Source: Phlebotomus papatasi
Lineage: Eukaryota > Arthropoda > Insecta > Diptera > Psychodidae
Direction: 5' to 3'
DNA length: 64,000 nucleotides
Assembly: GCF_024763615.1 (NCBI RefSeq)
Contig: NC_077222.1
Coordinates: 5,952,001 to 6,016,000, forward strand
The notes beneath the pieces were generated by a model. It was not told the origin of the DNA, did not search any database, and worked only from the letters and a program-made list of their open reading frames with translations. A program made the position numbers and the translations under genes. The stretch's first letter is position 1. Each line of letters opens with the position of its first letter. Positions 23,112-35,743 of the stretch are shown piece after piece.

Positions 23112-24675
23112 TATTTTTCATAAAATTTAATTAGTTTATAAGTATTTATCCAACCAAATAGACTTTATTGAAGACTAAGTCTTAGAAAAGAGCTCTGTGT
23201 TGCTTGCAATTAAAGCGACAATCTGGAAGAAATAGTGTAAGAAGCGAAAGATAAAGGAGCTAAAATACGTGAATGTAATGCGTACTTTGGAAGATAAGGA
23301 CAATTAACACCCCATTTAATCAGCCCATTTTGTGGACTCTTTATTAACACCAAACCACAATATTCAGGATTGAAATTGAGGAGGTTGAATTTGCTTCAGA
23401 CAACTGTAAGGAAAGGCAAGTTGTATATTGTGCTTATTCTGATTTTTTTGGTCTTATTTTATAAGATTTGGCGAAGTTCCAGATTGTGGTTTAAAGGATA
23501 AATCCAATGGATTTCATTGATTTAACTGATAATGATTTGAGTTTTAGCACGCAATTGTACACAATACTCAGATCAAGATACAATGATTCTGGTTGAAAGA
23601 CAATAGCCATTATCACAAAGAGATTTAATTGGAGATAAACCTTTAATCAAAAACCTATTAGAAATTTTGGCACAGTGGCTCTATTGGCATAAACGAGGCG
23701 CAAAATACGAGCTATAAGACATGAAAGTTCTTCCAAAATGAGAGAGAATTTGCATAAACTTCCCATTTTAGAGTAGAGAGCCCCATTAATTGCGAAGCCC
23801 CACATGCTGCACATAAATTGGCACAAATAATTAATAACACATACGATACAAGAGGACCAGCGGCTGTGAAAATATATAGTGGAAATGGAATTTATGAGTG
23901 CTAAAGGGGTTAGCATTTTCCCCCTTAAATCTCAAATTGAGTTTAATTTTCTTGAAATAAAACGTGTGCCTATGAGGAGTTTTTGAATGAGTGACAGAGA
24001 GGACTTTTTTCTCATGCAGATTGTGTCCGAAATTTAATTGAAATTCTTGCTTCATTGGTTTTCCATGTGGTTTTTCCCACTCAAGCATATATAAGGAGCT
24101 ATAGGTGGACAGAGAAAAGGGACCAAATGCTAAATTCCTTGGGTACAAATGTACGACTGGTACCATGACCAAATGATCTCAAAAATATTTTTAATTAAAT
24201 AATTTTTAGCTTTTGGATGTAGGATTGCCATTAAAAAAAAGACTAGAAGACCCAGGAGAAAAGAATGTTGGGAGGTGAAAAATATTAGAATGAAATTTTC
24301 CATGCCAAAAGTATTTTAATTTCATCTGAAATTGTCCTAAAACGCTCATGCACACCATGCCATAAGAAAAGCCATTAGGAGCACAAAACCTTTCCAACGA
24401 GCATTCTTCGAATATTAATGTTCACATTACAGAAGGGTCATATCTTTTCCCAATCCTCACATAAATGCAATGTTACTGTTTAGTTCTACATTCTCATAAT
24501 TTTCATCCAAGCCACGATATTGTACAACATACATATTTGCAGATTTGCAATTTTACCCTCTGTTTCACCTACGCATTAATTTATGAGGGTTATGTATATG
24601 GAAATACATAAATACTATAAATATGTAGACAAAAATGTGACAAGTGTATTTTTAATTTTTCTCACAATTTACACA
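23112..24675. other. No gene recognised
   Basis: Open frames up to about 110 codons on the minus strand lack any recognised domain. Confidence 0.4.
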
Positions 24676-25964
24676 GGGGAAGGTTTTCAGGCTTCGTACA
24701 CACTCTGCCTTTGAACACTTCATATTTTTCCTATATTTCTTTAATTAATCTGACTAGGGTAAAAAAGGCTCATAATTTTGTCCAGTCTGCTTATATAATC
24801 ATCGATGTTCCAAGTTTGAAGTGCGATATTTTCAATACTAATTGACTGTTTTTGTTACTCTCTTTTTAGAAGAGTTGTTTAGAAACTTAGCAAGGTATTT
24901 ACCTATTATTTTTACTAAAATTGGTTTTAATACGTTTAAAAATGAACTGATATGTAGAGGTGAATTTGGTTCTTATTTTGGACAACTTGGTTATTAATTT
25001 GGACAACTTGGCTGTAAATTTGGACAGCTAATCCGCCTCAATAGGATGCCCATTGTTCTTCATTTCAAGAACCAATCTTACCAAGTCCTCTTCCCGTTCA
25101 TGTAAGGGAAACCCAGAATGTCACAAGAAGCCCGGAAACTTTCCATATTATTCATTAAAGTGAGTTGACTTCGGTACTTCAAGTACGTGCGGATTCGCTT
25201 ATTTCCTGGCCTTTCCGGGAGCCTTTCAAGGCATTTCTCGTTACATCTCTTTCGTAGAGATGATGCTCCTTTGTTTCTCCAGACATTTGTCCAACCTAGT
25301 CATCACAAAAGCTAAAACTTCACGAAATTTCGTGAGAAAAACACCTGTCTAAAATAAGGAGTCTCACCTCACTGGTAAATGTCTTAAAATATTTCCCATT
25401 TTTCACACGAAAAATCTAATTCACAAGGCAAATCTCACTTCAGGTAAAATGGGTAAAATGTATAAGTCACCATTAATGTGAATTATCACAATATTCAATG
25501 AATCTTCAATAATATCACTCAAAAAAAGCGAAGAAACATTGTTAGTATTTCACCACAGCCAAATAAGACTGAAGTAAACACGAAGTTTTGTTATATTTCT
25601 CGTAAGCAATTCCTCACACTGAATTTTCAACAAAGCAATTTCAACTCAAATCATATTCAAAATTTAACGTATTTAGTGTTAAGATCTTCCAAAAAGAAGT
25701 AATATTCAGGTATAATTCATTATTCATCAAATATTGGAATAAAAATCCATCATTTTAATCAAGTTATTTTTATTGTCTAATTTTATCCTCAAAGTGTCCA
25801 AAATAAGAAACTGGACAAAATTATGTGCCTTTCCCCTAATGGTAATATATTTTAGTATTAGGTCACATTTCCTGAAAAAAAATAGGTCAAGTTCATTGAA
25901 GGAATATGGGAAAAATATGAAGTGCTCGGAGAAAGCGTATGTGCAAAGCGTGAAAGCCTTCCTC
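24676..25964. mobile_element. MITE interrupted by a pogo-like element
   Basis: Left end GGGGAAGGTTTTCAGGCTTC, right end complement GAGGAAGGCTTTCACGCTTT. Without the inserted 24757-25836 the element would be about 210 bases. Same family as 22361-23111. Confidence 0.7.
24757..25836 (-). mobile_element. pogo-like transposon remnant, copy 1
   Basis: Ends GGGTAAAAAAGGCTCATAAT and complement, with TA on both sides. The minus strand from 25286 encodes, across frameshifts and stops, MSGETKEH, then ERDVTRNALK, RKGQEISESAR, VPKST, GKFPGF and finally EREEDLVRLVLEMKNNGHPIE. That order matches the N-terminal helix-turn-helix of pogo/CENP-B-type transposases. The catalytic domain is missing, so this is a broken internal-deletion copy. 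Confidence 0.8.
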
Positions 25965-27125
25965 TATTTTAAAACCCCTGAACTATAAAAGTTGTGCACT
26001 TTAGAAGTACTTATCGACCGATAGTTAACGATAATCTTTAATTTTTTTTTGTAAAAATAAAATTTTAAATGTGCCTTTAGTGACATCCGTTCGCAAAATT
26101 TATAATGCATAGTTTGTAGTTAGAATTTAATTATTATTCATTAATATTCCTATTAAAATTTAAAGTAAGTACTATCATGAAACATTTAAACTAGCTGCAA
26201 CATATGCTTTTATTAGTATTGAATAATTCTGAGCTTAATTTCTCTTTCATCTGCCTCCTTGGCAATCTCGAGAAGCTTCTTCCAATCTCAAGAACATCCT
26301 AATTTCCATATTGATTGAAAATATAGTCATGAGGTGGTGGAAGAATTTTGAACATTGCCATATTCCTCAGAACATTGTTTATTCAATAAATATCAAGCTA
26401 AACTATTTTCTTCACGTAAGCCTAGTCCCATATGGCGCGTGCAGTGCCTTGGGAGACAGTCACCCTCCTGGCCTAAGATGAACTAATCACATATCAAAGG
26501 AATTAATTGTCCCTGAGCGTCTTATATTGTGATGGAAGAATGTTTATATGCTTATTAAATAGTCCAACGGCATTCGACATTGAGATGCTGGTTAACCAAC
26601 AATGGCGTTTAATGTTTGTGGTAGTGCTTGTGTTTTATCGTTATTCTGGATTTTATTAGAACACGGCAATTAATTCTCTAACATGAGTAGATACGGTGAC
26701 GAGAGCATCCCTATTGTCCATAGGGGACAAAATAGCCGGAAGCAATTGCTCGCCATTGGAGACTCTTTGTTGCACACAATATCACATTATGTCTTACCAA
26801 GCAATAATAATTTCCAAAATTTATTCGAAACAAGCCCTATGGCAATTTCATATCGTATTCTCTTATTGCCATTGGATATGTACTCTCTGTTGTGATTTGC
26901 AATTTTAATAATTTATCTTATGGAATGAATTGGTCTTCGCTCATTTATGTTTAATTAAATTTATGAGAATTTTTGGGATGATATTTAATCTAAGATGTAA
27001 AGAAATTAAATTTTACAAAAACTTTAATTAATATTTCATTATCTTTCTGAAAATGTTTCTCACTAATTTTAATGCTGACATTTAAACCATCCAAGATAAA
27101 ACTTTTATTAATTTTGTAGTCTCTG
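25965..27125. other. No gene recognised
   Basis: AT-rich with no feature I can support. Confidence 0.4.
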
Positions 27126-27129
27126 TTAA

Positions 27130-28746
27130 GGGGTTACATGGGTCGCGCATTATAAGAAAAAAAAACAACATATTTCCTTGACATTTTTTCTCAAACAAAA
27201 AAGTAATTCGAGTTCTTAAGTATATAAAAGTATAACATTTTAACTATATTTTCTGAAAATTTTCATTTCAAGATTTTAAAGTCCAGTGATGAGCCTAGAT
27301 CAGAATAGAGGTGCGATTGCTTCATTGCGAATTTGGATTGTGTAAAACTCGAACGATATTTATACATAAATAATGCAAATTTCGTTTAATAATTCTTAAA
27401 CGGTATATAACTTATTATCGTTATTATAGAGGATAATTGGATGAGAAATGCATAAAAGTATCTGAAAAACTTTAAAGTCGATTTTCTCGGAAACTATGAG
27501 AGATAGAGGCTTCAATCTTTAGGTTTGAGATGTGAAAAATTTTACTTGAAAATGAATAAATTTGGATGATCGTATTTTTACTAAAATTAGTTTTAATACG
27601 TTTAAAAATAATTTGATATGTAGAGGTGAATTTTACTATTATTTTGGACAACCTGGTTGTATATTTGGATAGCTAATTTGCCTCAATAGGATGCTCATTG
27701 TTCTCCATTTCAAGAACCAATCTTACCAAGTCCTCTTCCTGTTCATGTAAAGGAACCGTAAAATGTGACAAGAAGCCCAGTAATTTGCAATATCATTCAT
27801 TAAAGTGAGTTGACTTTGGTAATCGAAGTACTCGCGGATTCGCTTATTCCCTGACCTTTTCGGGAGCCTTTTTGAAGCTTTTCTCAATACATTTCGTTCG
27901 TAGAGCTGATGATCCTCTGTTTCTCCAGGCATTTATACAACCTAGTCATCACAAAAGCTCAAATTTCATGAAATTTCGAGAGAAAAACACCTGTCCAAAA
28001 TAAAGACTATCACCCCTATCACCTCACTGGTGAATCTCTGAGAAAATTTCCCATTTTTCCCACGAAAAATATAATTCACAAGGCAAATCTCACTTCAGGT
28101 AAAATGTATAAATCTTCATTAATGTGAATTATCACAATATTCAATGAATATTTAATAATATGACTGAAAAACAGCTAGGAAAAATTGTTAGTACTTCAAC
28201 ACAGCTAAATGAGACTGAAGTAAACACAAAGTTCTGTCATATTTCTCGTAAGCAATTGCTCACACTGAATTTTCAACAAAGCAATTTTAACTCAAATCAT
28301 ATTCAAAATTTAACGTATTTCGTGTTAAAATCTTCCAAAAAGAAGAAATATTTAGATAGAATTCATTATTCAAAAAATATTGGAATAAAAATCCATAATT
28401 TTAATCAAGTTATTTTATTGTCTAATTTTATCCTCAGTGTCCAAATTTAGAAACTTGATAAAATTATGAGCTTCTCCTCTATCTTTTTCCAAACCCGAAA
28501 TTGCCGGCTTCAGGGATGTTTAAAACATATACCTTGAGAATTTCAGCTTGATAATAAGCACTTTGGGAAAATCGATGGATTATATTAGGTGTGATAAGAG
28601 ATCTTGTCCACGGAAAAGTTTATTTTTTCATAATAAATGTCCGATAATCAGGATCCAACGGTTGAATTGCAAAGATTTTTAGAGGAAAATTTCAGAATTT
28701 TTTTTTAAAAATGGTGTTTTCCAGTCTTTTTGACCTACGTAACCCC
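27130..28746. mobile_element. TTAA-flanked element with GGGGTTAC ends
   Basis: TTAA at 27126-27129 and 28747-28750. Ends GGGGTTACATGGGTC and its partner GACCTACGTAACCCC. A piggyBac-like target but a different family from 22444-22959. It contains the second pogo-like copy. Confidence 0.7.
27570..28480 (-). mobile_element. pogo-like transposon remnant, copy 2
   Basis: Collinear with 24925-25836 and clearly similar throughout, but lacking the left end. The minus strand at 27932-27723 is one open frame (69 codons) that mixes the phases of the original helix-turn-helix, so it is not a functional protein. Confidence 0.75.
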
Positions 28747-29122
28747 TTAAAGAGATAATTCATGAAAACACTCTATTTAAATCTACCTTTAGTAAATTAT
28801 AATGAAATAAATGATAAAAAATGCAAGAGCTTTTGAGGATTTTGTGTGCCGGTCACTATTTTTGGTTCTTGTTATTTTATAAGATTTGAGGCGTGGTCTA
28901 TAATTTTAGTGGGCGGGCTTTAAGGAATCTTACCATCTAAAGTGATGATGGTTGTTTGTTTCAGTTTCTGTTTAATGTTTTACAACATTTAAAATTATAA
29001 GAGAAAAATAAAAAAAGAGAAGAAAAAAGGCGTGGCCTAAAATCGTTTAAGGTATCAAACGTAGCTATAAAATATTTCTTGAGTAACAATATTTTTTCTC
29101 AAAGTAAAGGATTGCAATTTTA

Positions 29123-29375
29123 GTTGGGGGGAAGTGGGGCACCTTTGAAGGTGGGGCACATTTGATATTGGCATTTTTCACATATTTTTAATTAAAATTG
29201 AGCCTTATCGTGATATAATTTAGCTGCACAAACAGATTGAGAAGCTAAATTATCTTATGATATGGCTCAGTTCCACTTAAACATAGGAGAAAAATCTCAA
29301 TTTCAAAGGTACCCCACTTTCAAAGGTGCCCCATTTTCAAAGGTGCCCCATTTTCAAAGGTGCCCCACTTTCCCC
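29123..29375. mobile_element. MITE with GAAGTGGGGCACCTTT ends
   Basis: Inverted ends, TA on both sides, and near the right end three direct copies of TCAAAGGTGCCCCA. Confidence 0.8.
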
Positions 29376-30726
29376 TATTTTTCGTAAAAACGTTACTTTA
29401 AATTTCAGCCTAAAAGTTAAAAATGCTTCAGTCTTTAACAATAGTGACAATGGTGTCTATTGAGAACATCTTAGGCTTTTCAATTTGTAATATTTTAGTG
29501 CCCCGTCCACGTGCCTGAATTCAATGCTCTCTGAGGGATTTTCGAATTTACTTTCTGATTCCCCTTCCACAAGAATGGACCAAACACCACAAACTAATTT
29601 TCTTCAGAGATCAAACAAAGGGACAGTGTGACTTCCTTTTGAGAATCCCCCTTTTGTAGAACAATAAGTGAAAATTATGTGACCACCCCCCAGAAATTGG
29701 ACTTGGATTTTTGTGCATTGCGGAAAGAGTATTGTTTACTGAGCATATTTGCTGCTGGAGATGCTTTTGATGTGTCACATTTGATTTCCGGTCAACATGT
29801 TTGAGAGGGATTTTTGATAAAAGTGACATGTTGTTGAACTTACCTTCTGTAACAAGGATTAAAGACTTTAGAATGGATTAAAGTTGTGTCCATGAAATTG
29901 TGAGTAAACTTCCAATGGATTTTCTTTATTTTCCAAATGTGTTCTTGGTAATCTTCTGACCATTGTCATTAACTGCAAATAAAATTGAAAGTATTGCGAG
30001 TCTTTGTCCTAAATGCACAAACATTATCTTCAAAATGTATTTAATACTTTTAGAGAAAGGAGATGCAATGAACTTTGTGAGTCATTCTGCAAATAAGTAA
30101 TGAAATTGTTAACTGTTTCACTTGCGCGTTCTATTCTTAATACATAATAAAACGTATCCATCAAATTTGAGTCGTCTTGATGATGTAATATTGACACAAA
30201 TGCACCATCAAATTCATTTTATACTTTTCTTAGTATTATCCTTAAAATAATAAACCGTAACTGATATGGTGTTCTACTGTTTGTAAACTTCTAGCGATAT
30301 TCCAAGATGATCCATTTCGTTTTGGAGGCCCATTAAATTTCTCGCAAAAACACCCTATCATTGTGCTAAAGTAAAATCTTGGGGTGATTTTTATAGGATT
30401 TCCGCCCTTCCCTTTGGGCCATAAAGAGAAGTTAGTTATCAATTGAATTGTACAGCGAACATTGCTGACACCTTGGGCGCAATTTCTCCTTGGTGACATT
30501 AAAATTTCACAACAGCCACAAGAAGATTATCAAAATCCCACCACATTCTGCACCTTTCCATCCTTTCAATAAAGGAGCACTTTTAATGTGCAAAACTCTC
30601 ACACGAAATGCCACGAATTTATTTCTATTAACAGGGACACTGAATTATCCTAAAGAATAGGAACGAAAGCTGAGGGACTTTGAGGAGTGCTTGAATTGAA
30701 TTATCCTTAAACATTTGGTTTTTCTT
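29376..30726. other. No gene recognised
   Basis: Only short open frames. No repeat recognised. Confidence 0.4.
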
Positions 30727-30730
30727 TTAA

Positions 30731-31237
30731 CCCTTTAACTACGAGGCACTTTTTACAGACTGATATTCAACAATAAAAATTAAACTGGGAAACATAATCA
30801 ATGATAAGTCTTACATCTAACCTTGGAAAGTCCAACAGAGTCTGATTCGGTGTATTTTGCACCTCTATGACCGATAGGGACAAAAATAGCCCAAAAATTC
30901 AAGTAATTTTTCTGACAATACCAATGAATAACATTTTTCGTTTTAATGAAAAATATTACGTATGAGTATTGTAGTTTTTATTGCCAAAGGGAACTTGGTT
31001 AAAAAAAATTGGAAGTATAAAAAATAAATAAAATCAATTATAAATTTAAGAATTTAAAAATTCATCATTTTTGAGCTTATATATTTACTATAAATAGCTG
31101 GAGATTTGCAAAAATATCCTAGATACCTTCAACTTTCTACTTGACAATTATGTACAGACATAAAAAAAATAACTTTAGGTGATCAGGAAAAATTATTTTC
31201 TTTATGGGACAGCGGTGTTCCAATCGTCCTTAAAAGG
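30731..31237 (-). mobile_element. piggyBac-like MITE, copy B
   Basis: Exact TTAA on both sides (30727-30730, 31238-31241). Inverted relative to 22444-22959 and highly similar, for example CAACAGAGTCTGATTCGGTG in both. Confidence 0.88.
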
Positions 31238-31631
31238 TTAAATTATTCAACCAGTAATAATTTGATTATATTATTTCTTTATTTTTTATTTATTGTGCTT
31301 ACACTCGAGTCCTTTTCAAGTAATTTTATATTTTGCGTTTATGCGGCTATCGCCGTCTTAGCGTTGATGACCAACCTCCGGAGTGAAAAGGGTGGAAAAC
31401 TCCTTCACAGGTCGCATATGCTAATCATTCATAGAATGCATAATTTACAATTCTTTTTTTTATGACATATTTACTATTTTATTTTATTTCAAAGAATTTA
31501 GGAGCCTTTCAGAAAGCTTTTTTGAGAAAAACGTAATTCATATGCAATTCTATTTATATAATATTTTATATAATTTATATAATTCTGAGTTTTTGTTTTT
31601 TTTTAAAGAAAATCTTGCTAACATTTCTATA

Positions 31632-32099
31632 CACAGAAAAAACTTCATAAATTTGTTTGTAATGTTTGTGAATTTCAACGTGTGACTTAGGAAATGCTAC
31701 TAAATCGTATAGACCTACAAACAAGTTCGTAAAAGTTTGTACTTTTCACAAACATTGTTTGTAATATGATGTAATCATTTGATGAACATTTTTGATTCTT
31801 TATAAACATTTGTTCGTGCAGTTTTGTTTGTTTGACCAAACTGTACAGTACAAATAAATGACAATATTTTACCTACATTGGTCTGTGCGTTTACGAACAT
31901 TTACGAATATTTACGAACAAATATTTGTAAATAAACATAGAATGTTTGTCAAGTAATTTATGTTACGAAGAATGTTTGTGAAAATGTACAAACAGTTACG
32001 AACTTTTTAGTGGGTTATAGAATTTACAAGCATTTCGTAAATTCCTAATGCGATTTCACGAACATTCATGAACAATTTTACAAAAGTTTTTTTTCTGTG
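31632..32099. mobile_element. CACAGAAAAAACTT-ended element
   Basis: Inverted ends bound 468 bases filled with short inverted motifs (TTTGTAAT, GTTTGT, ACGAACATT). A clear target-site duplication is not seen. Confidence 0.6.
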
Positions 32100-32100
32100 C

Positions 32101-32258
32101 ATCGTGCGTGTCTAACGCACAATATCTATTGTTTAGTAAACATGTTTTTGACATTTCAATGAGAGTGAGTGAGACCTAGATTTAGTCATCTCGCTCATTC
32201 CCATGGGAAATTTAGAAAGCATATTTACAAACAAAAATTATTGTGCGCTGGCCATTAA
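32101..32258. repeat. Single palindromic unit, as in the array at 63055-64000
   Basis: GCACAATATCTATTGTTTAG ... TTATTGTGCGC with the inner dyad GAGTGAGTGAGA / TCTCGCTCATTC. Same layout as one unit of the terminal array. Confidence 0.75.
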
Positions 32259-32259
32259 A

Positions 32260-33480
32260 ATAAGCAAATATTTATGTTTTATTGCTTGAACATTACTGAT
32301 TAAAATAAAAAATATATTTTCCATAAAGACTTAAAGATGAGTTTAGAATAAACCTTCAGCTCTCAATATGTAGAAATCATGATGTTTCACTTTATCAATA
32401 GCATACATATGTACATATATATTTGAAGGGTGTTTTCATTTGAATAGAAGCTTCCCCAATATTGCTTTATTCAGACGCTAAACTCCCTCGTGCTCTTGGT
32501 CCCCTAAAACAGGTATTAACTTTTATTTCCAATATACACACAACATTTTCGGTGAATGTCATTTATTTTATGTGGTTCTTCATGGTTCACCGAAAGCACC
32601 CCCCGAAAAATATCAATTTATTGCAGAATGGTGAAAAATAGGAGTGGATTGATGGGACCTCTGCATACTATATCTGCAAATTATTATTGCAAATGACTAG
32701 TTTGTGTGAATTTGCACTATTTGCATTCCTCCTATATTTTCTCTTTTTCATAGCAATAACCATCAACTTTTGTGAAATTACTAATGAGTGTAATTGCGTA
32801 ATGACACGAGACTACAGTGATTACGGTGCCAGTGTCCACTCGAAAAACACCCATTGTTCCAATTATCTCAGAGTAATATGGAAAATATAATTTAGCAATT
32901 GAACAAAAGTAATTGTGATTCCCTGATTGTATCAGCGTAGTGACAAAGACAATGACGGTGTATTGATTTAAAAGAACGTGTATCTTTGGTTAATTTTTAA
33001 TAAACCTACTTAAAAAAAAAATCATATCTTATCATTATTTCTAGGGGCATTTTATCCATAGTCATTGTCTTATTCACAATGTTGCGAATTGGATGGTAAG
33101 AGGTCACGAATTAATTATCTCTATTCTAAATCTCTTTATCAGGTGAATTAGTTTTATTCATTCTGTGTTAAATGAATTTTAATTCTTGTAATCACATGAT
33201 TTTTGAGACCTGTAACAAATAAAATTACAAAAACATTTAATAATTTGGTTTGACTACTCATTCTAGGACGTGGACAAAAATTGATTTTATTTTAAATATT
33301 ATTAATAAGATAATTAATTAAATAAGTCTATCAAGATATAAGTTTTATTTTTTTTAAAGCAAAATAAGGTAAGTGAAGTGTATCGATCGACCACTAAGGT
33401 TTAAGCGTCACTACAAAATAAAATGATTTTTTGAAAATTATTTGTTGCTTTCAAATTTTTTAATGTTCTGCATCACTTTC
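32260..33480. other. No gene recognised
   Basis: AT-rich, no supportable feature. Confidence 0.4.
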
Positions 33481-33483
33481 GAA

Positions 33484-33571
33484 TCATCATTATCATCATT
33501 TTCAACCGCTTGTCGATCCTTCGCCACTTCAGGAAGATGTTCAGGTTCGATTTTACCCCTCTCTTGTTCTT
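33484..33571 (-). mobile_element. LINE 3' fragment
   Basis: Matches the 3' end of the LINE at 44243-44834 (TTTTCAACCGCTT, CGCCACTTCAGGAAGATGTT) with a deletion of roughly 60 bases. Confidence 0.75.
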
Positions 33572-33622
33572 TCAAAATTGTTAACACATTTTTGGAAAAT
33601 AAATTGGTAAATTTCGTAAGTA

Positions 33623-33835
33623 AGGTAAAGTGCCCTCGAGTCGACCGGTGGTCAATATTTGAATGTTTTAATGGTGAATTTCTATAAAATTGTCACTGAT
33701 TCGTATTTATTTATGGTAATAATTGACCTTTTAATGTTAGATCATATGTTAAATATTAGGGTAAATATAAATAAATTGAATAAATAACTCTACCAGTCGA
33801 ATTGAAGAACCGGTCGACTTGAGGGCACTTTATCT
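33623..33835. mobile_element. MITE with AGGTAAAGTGCCCTCGAGTC ends
   Basis: About 30-base inverted ends containing GTCGACCGG, TA on both sides, 213 bases. Confidence 0.85.
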
Positions 33836-34295
33836 TAATTTATTTAAAAAAAAATTAACACGTCTTTTAAGATTTCTAGAAAACAACTTAAACTATGTTT
33901 TGTATTTTCGGAAATGTTTTAAAATCCGATAAGACAAACCTTTCTCCGAACATAATCTATGAATGGGAAATTGTTCTAACTTCAATTTTTTAAGGTTAGT
34001 AACCAATTTTTAATTATGGAACTGCCTTATGGTAATTTGAAGCAGCTTAAATCCGGTAGTCAACCAAAGCAAAGCTGGGACGCTTTGCCAATGCACTGGT
34101 TATCTTAAGGCCGCAGAATGGAGAAATTTGGAATAATTTGTAATTTGGAATTTTGAGATTGAATTGAATTTATTTTCGTACTGTTTTTGATATCGCCCCC
34201 CCCCCCCTCATGCGCCCACTGCTGTCTCAGCGTTGATTCTCCAGTATCAAATGGTGGAACTGTTTCTTCTCTGATTGGATGTCGTTTTGGTTTAA

Positions 34296-34773
34296 CACTG
34301 AACCTACCAAGACCGTCAAATTGACCGATTTAAAAACTTTTTAAAATTAACACATAGGGTGAAAGGAACGTCTATTGACACTTTAAGAACTTGTGTTAGC
34401 ACATTGACACCCTACTCCGTACGATTTGAGATATGAAATTTGAACATCTCTGCTTATAGTAAAAGGTATATTACAGAAAAAACGTTATATTACTTATATT
34501 TTACTAGATACATTAAATAATATTCAATATTTTGGCAAAAGTGCCAATAGGGGTTCCCTGTCGAACAGACGTTCCTCCGACCCTATTTAAACGGTATAAT
34601 TTCACTGTAAAACTTTATGAATTTCTTAAAATATGCATTTTATATATTTTTTAGTTTTTAAATTTTCTTTTTTCTTTTTTAAGAAAAAAATGTTGAGTAT
34701 CTTACCTACCGCGGTCTGTCATTTGACCAAGCATGCTAGGAAAATCTACCAAAAATGGTCGGTAGGTTTAGTG
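34296..34773. mobile_element. CACTGAACCTACC-ended MITE, interrupted
   Basis: TTAA on the left and TTAC on the right, inverted ends with CTACC and TGGTCGGTAGG. It contains the MITE at 34357-34583. Confidence 0.7.
34357..34583. mobile_element. MITE with GGGTGAAAGGAACGTC ends, copy 1
   Basis: TA on both sides, 227 bases, with ACGTCTATTGACAC inverted at the other end. Second copy frames 44092-44926. Confidence 0.8.
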
Positions 34774-34906
34774 TTACCAATATGTTTTACATTTCATTAA
34801 AGCTGCTTCAGTTAAAATTAGAGAGCAGAATTTGCAAGCTAATCTAAATAGCTGTCCGGAAATTTTAGTATAACCTACCTACTTTCCTAATTTCTCGTAA
34901 GTACTA

Positions 34907-35741
34907 CTCCCTCCGTCCCAAAAAAGTCGTACGTATGGAAGAATATCGCTAGGACGAGACGGTGTAAAGTAGAAATGTTGTGTATTGGAAATATCTTATG
35001 TACATACTATCCTCCATCTTTAGTGGTAATATTGAGGTCCACCTACGATTGTAAGATAAGAAAACAATGTCTTAAAAACATCTTTCTTTTGAATATTTTT
35101 AGTAAGATTTAAGTACCAAAAGATTGGAGATAGAAGCTTGGCACCTTCGGCGGCGCCCCGGTAAGTCGACCTTAGGATCATTACCAAAAACCATATTCTT
35201 TTTTGGGATTGCTCAAAAACACATAGTGCGATTTTTTTCTGAGGAAGAGGAGGGGCGGGGGGAAAATGGGAACATATTGAAAATCCAAAAGTTGACCTAC
35301 GGGGGGTGGGGGTCGTCCAAAGACATCAAATCTTTATCTCCAACTATTCAGCACCCATATCACAGAACGTAGAAAAAAAGAGCAAGATTGGTTTTATTGC
35401 CCTTTTTGTAAATTTAAACCCATTGTTATGGCATAACGAAAAGAACTATAAATCCCTTCTTTAGTACACTAAATTTTTAAATGAAATTTTAGTTAAAAAT
35501 GTTAATTGCAGAATTTTCAAAAGTTACATATCGACCGGAGCTCTTCGAAAAAAAGTGAAAAAAAAATCTTCAAGACACCAGTTCCTTATCTTACCGTGGT
35601 AGGTGGACCTCAATATTACTACTGAAGAAGGAGAATAGTTCATACGTAAGATATTTACTATTAACAAAAACATTCCGTAAAACAATTCCTTAATCCCTAA
35701 TTTTTCCCCAAACGTACGACTTTTTTTTGGGACGGAGGGAG
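34907..35741. mobile_element. Stowaway-like element, CTCCCTCCGTCCC ends
   Basis: Exact TA duplication (34905-34906, 35742-35743). The outer ends are CTCCCTCCGTCCCAAAAAA on both sides. A second inverted block further in shares AATATTGAGGTCCACCTAC, so the inverted arms extend to about 180-200 bases. It is 835 bases long with no transposase fragment recognised. TA target and this TIR place it in the Tc1/mariner superfamily. Confidence 0.85.
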
Positions 35742-35743
35742 TA

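Noticed and set aside
27723..27932. A 69-codon gene (minus)
   Set aside because: It is an out-of-phase reading of the decayed pogo-like transposase.
34907..35741. Plant contamination because of the Stowaway-like ends
   Set aside because: The flanks are continuous with insect-type repeats and the ferritin locus. The element has its own TA duplication in that DNA.
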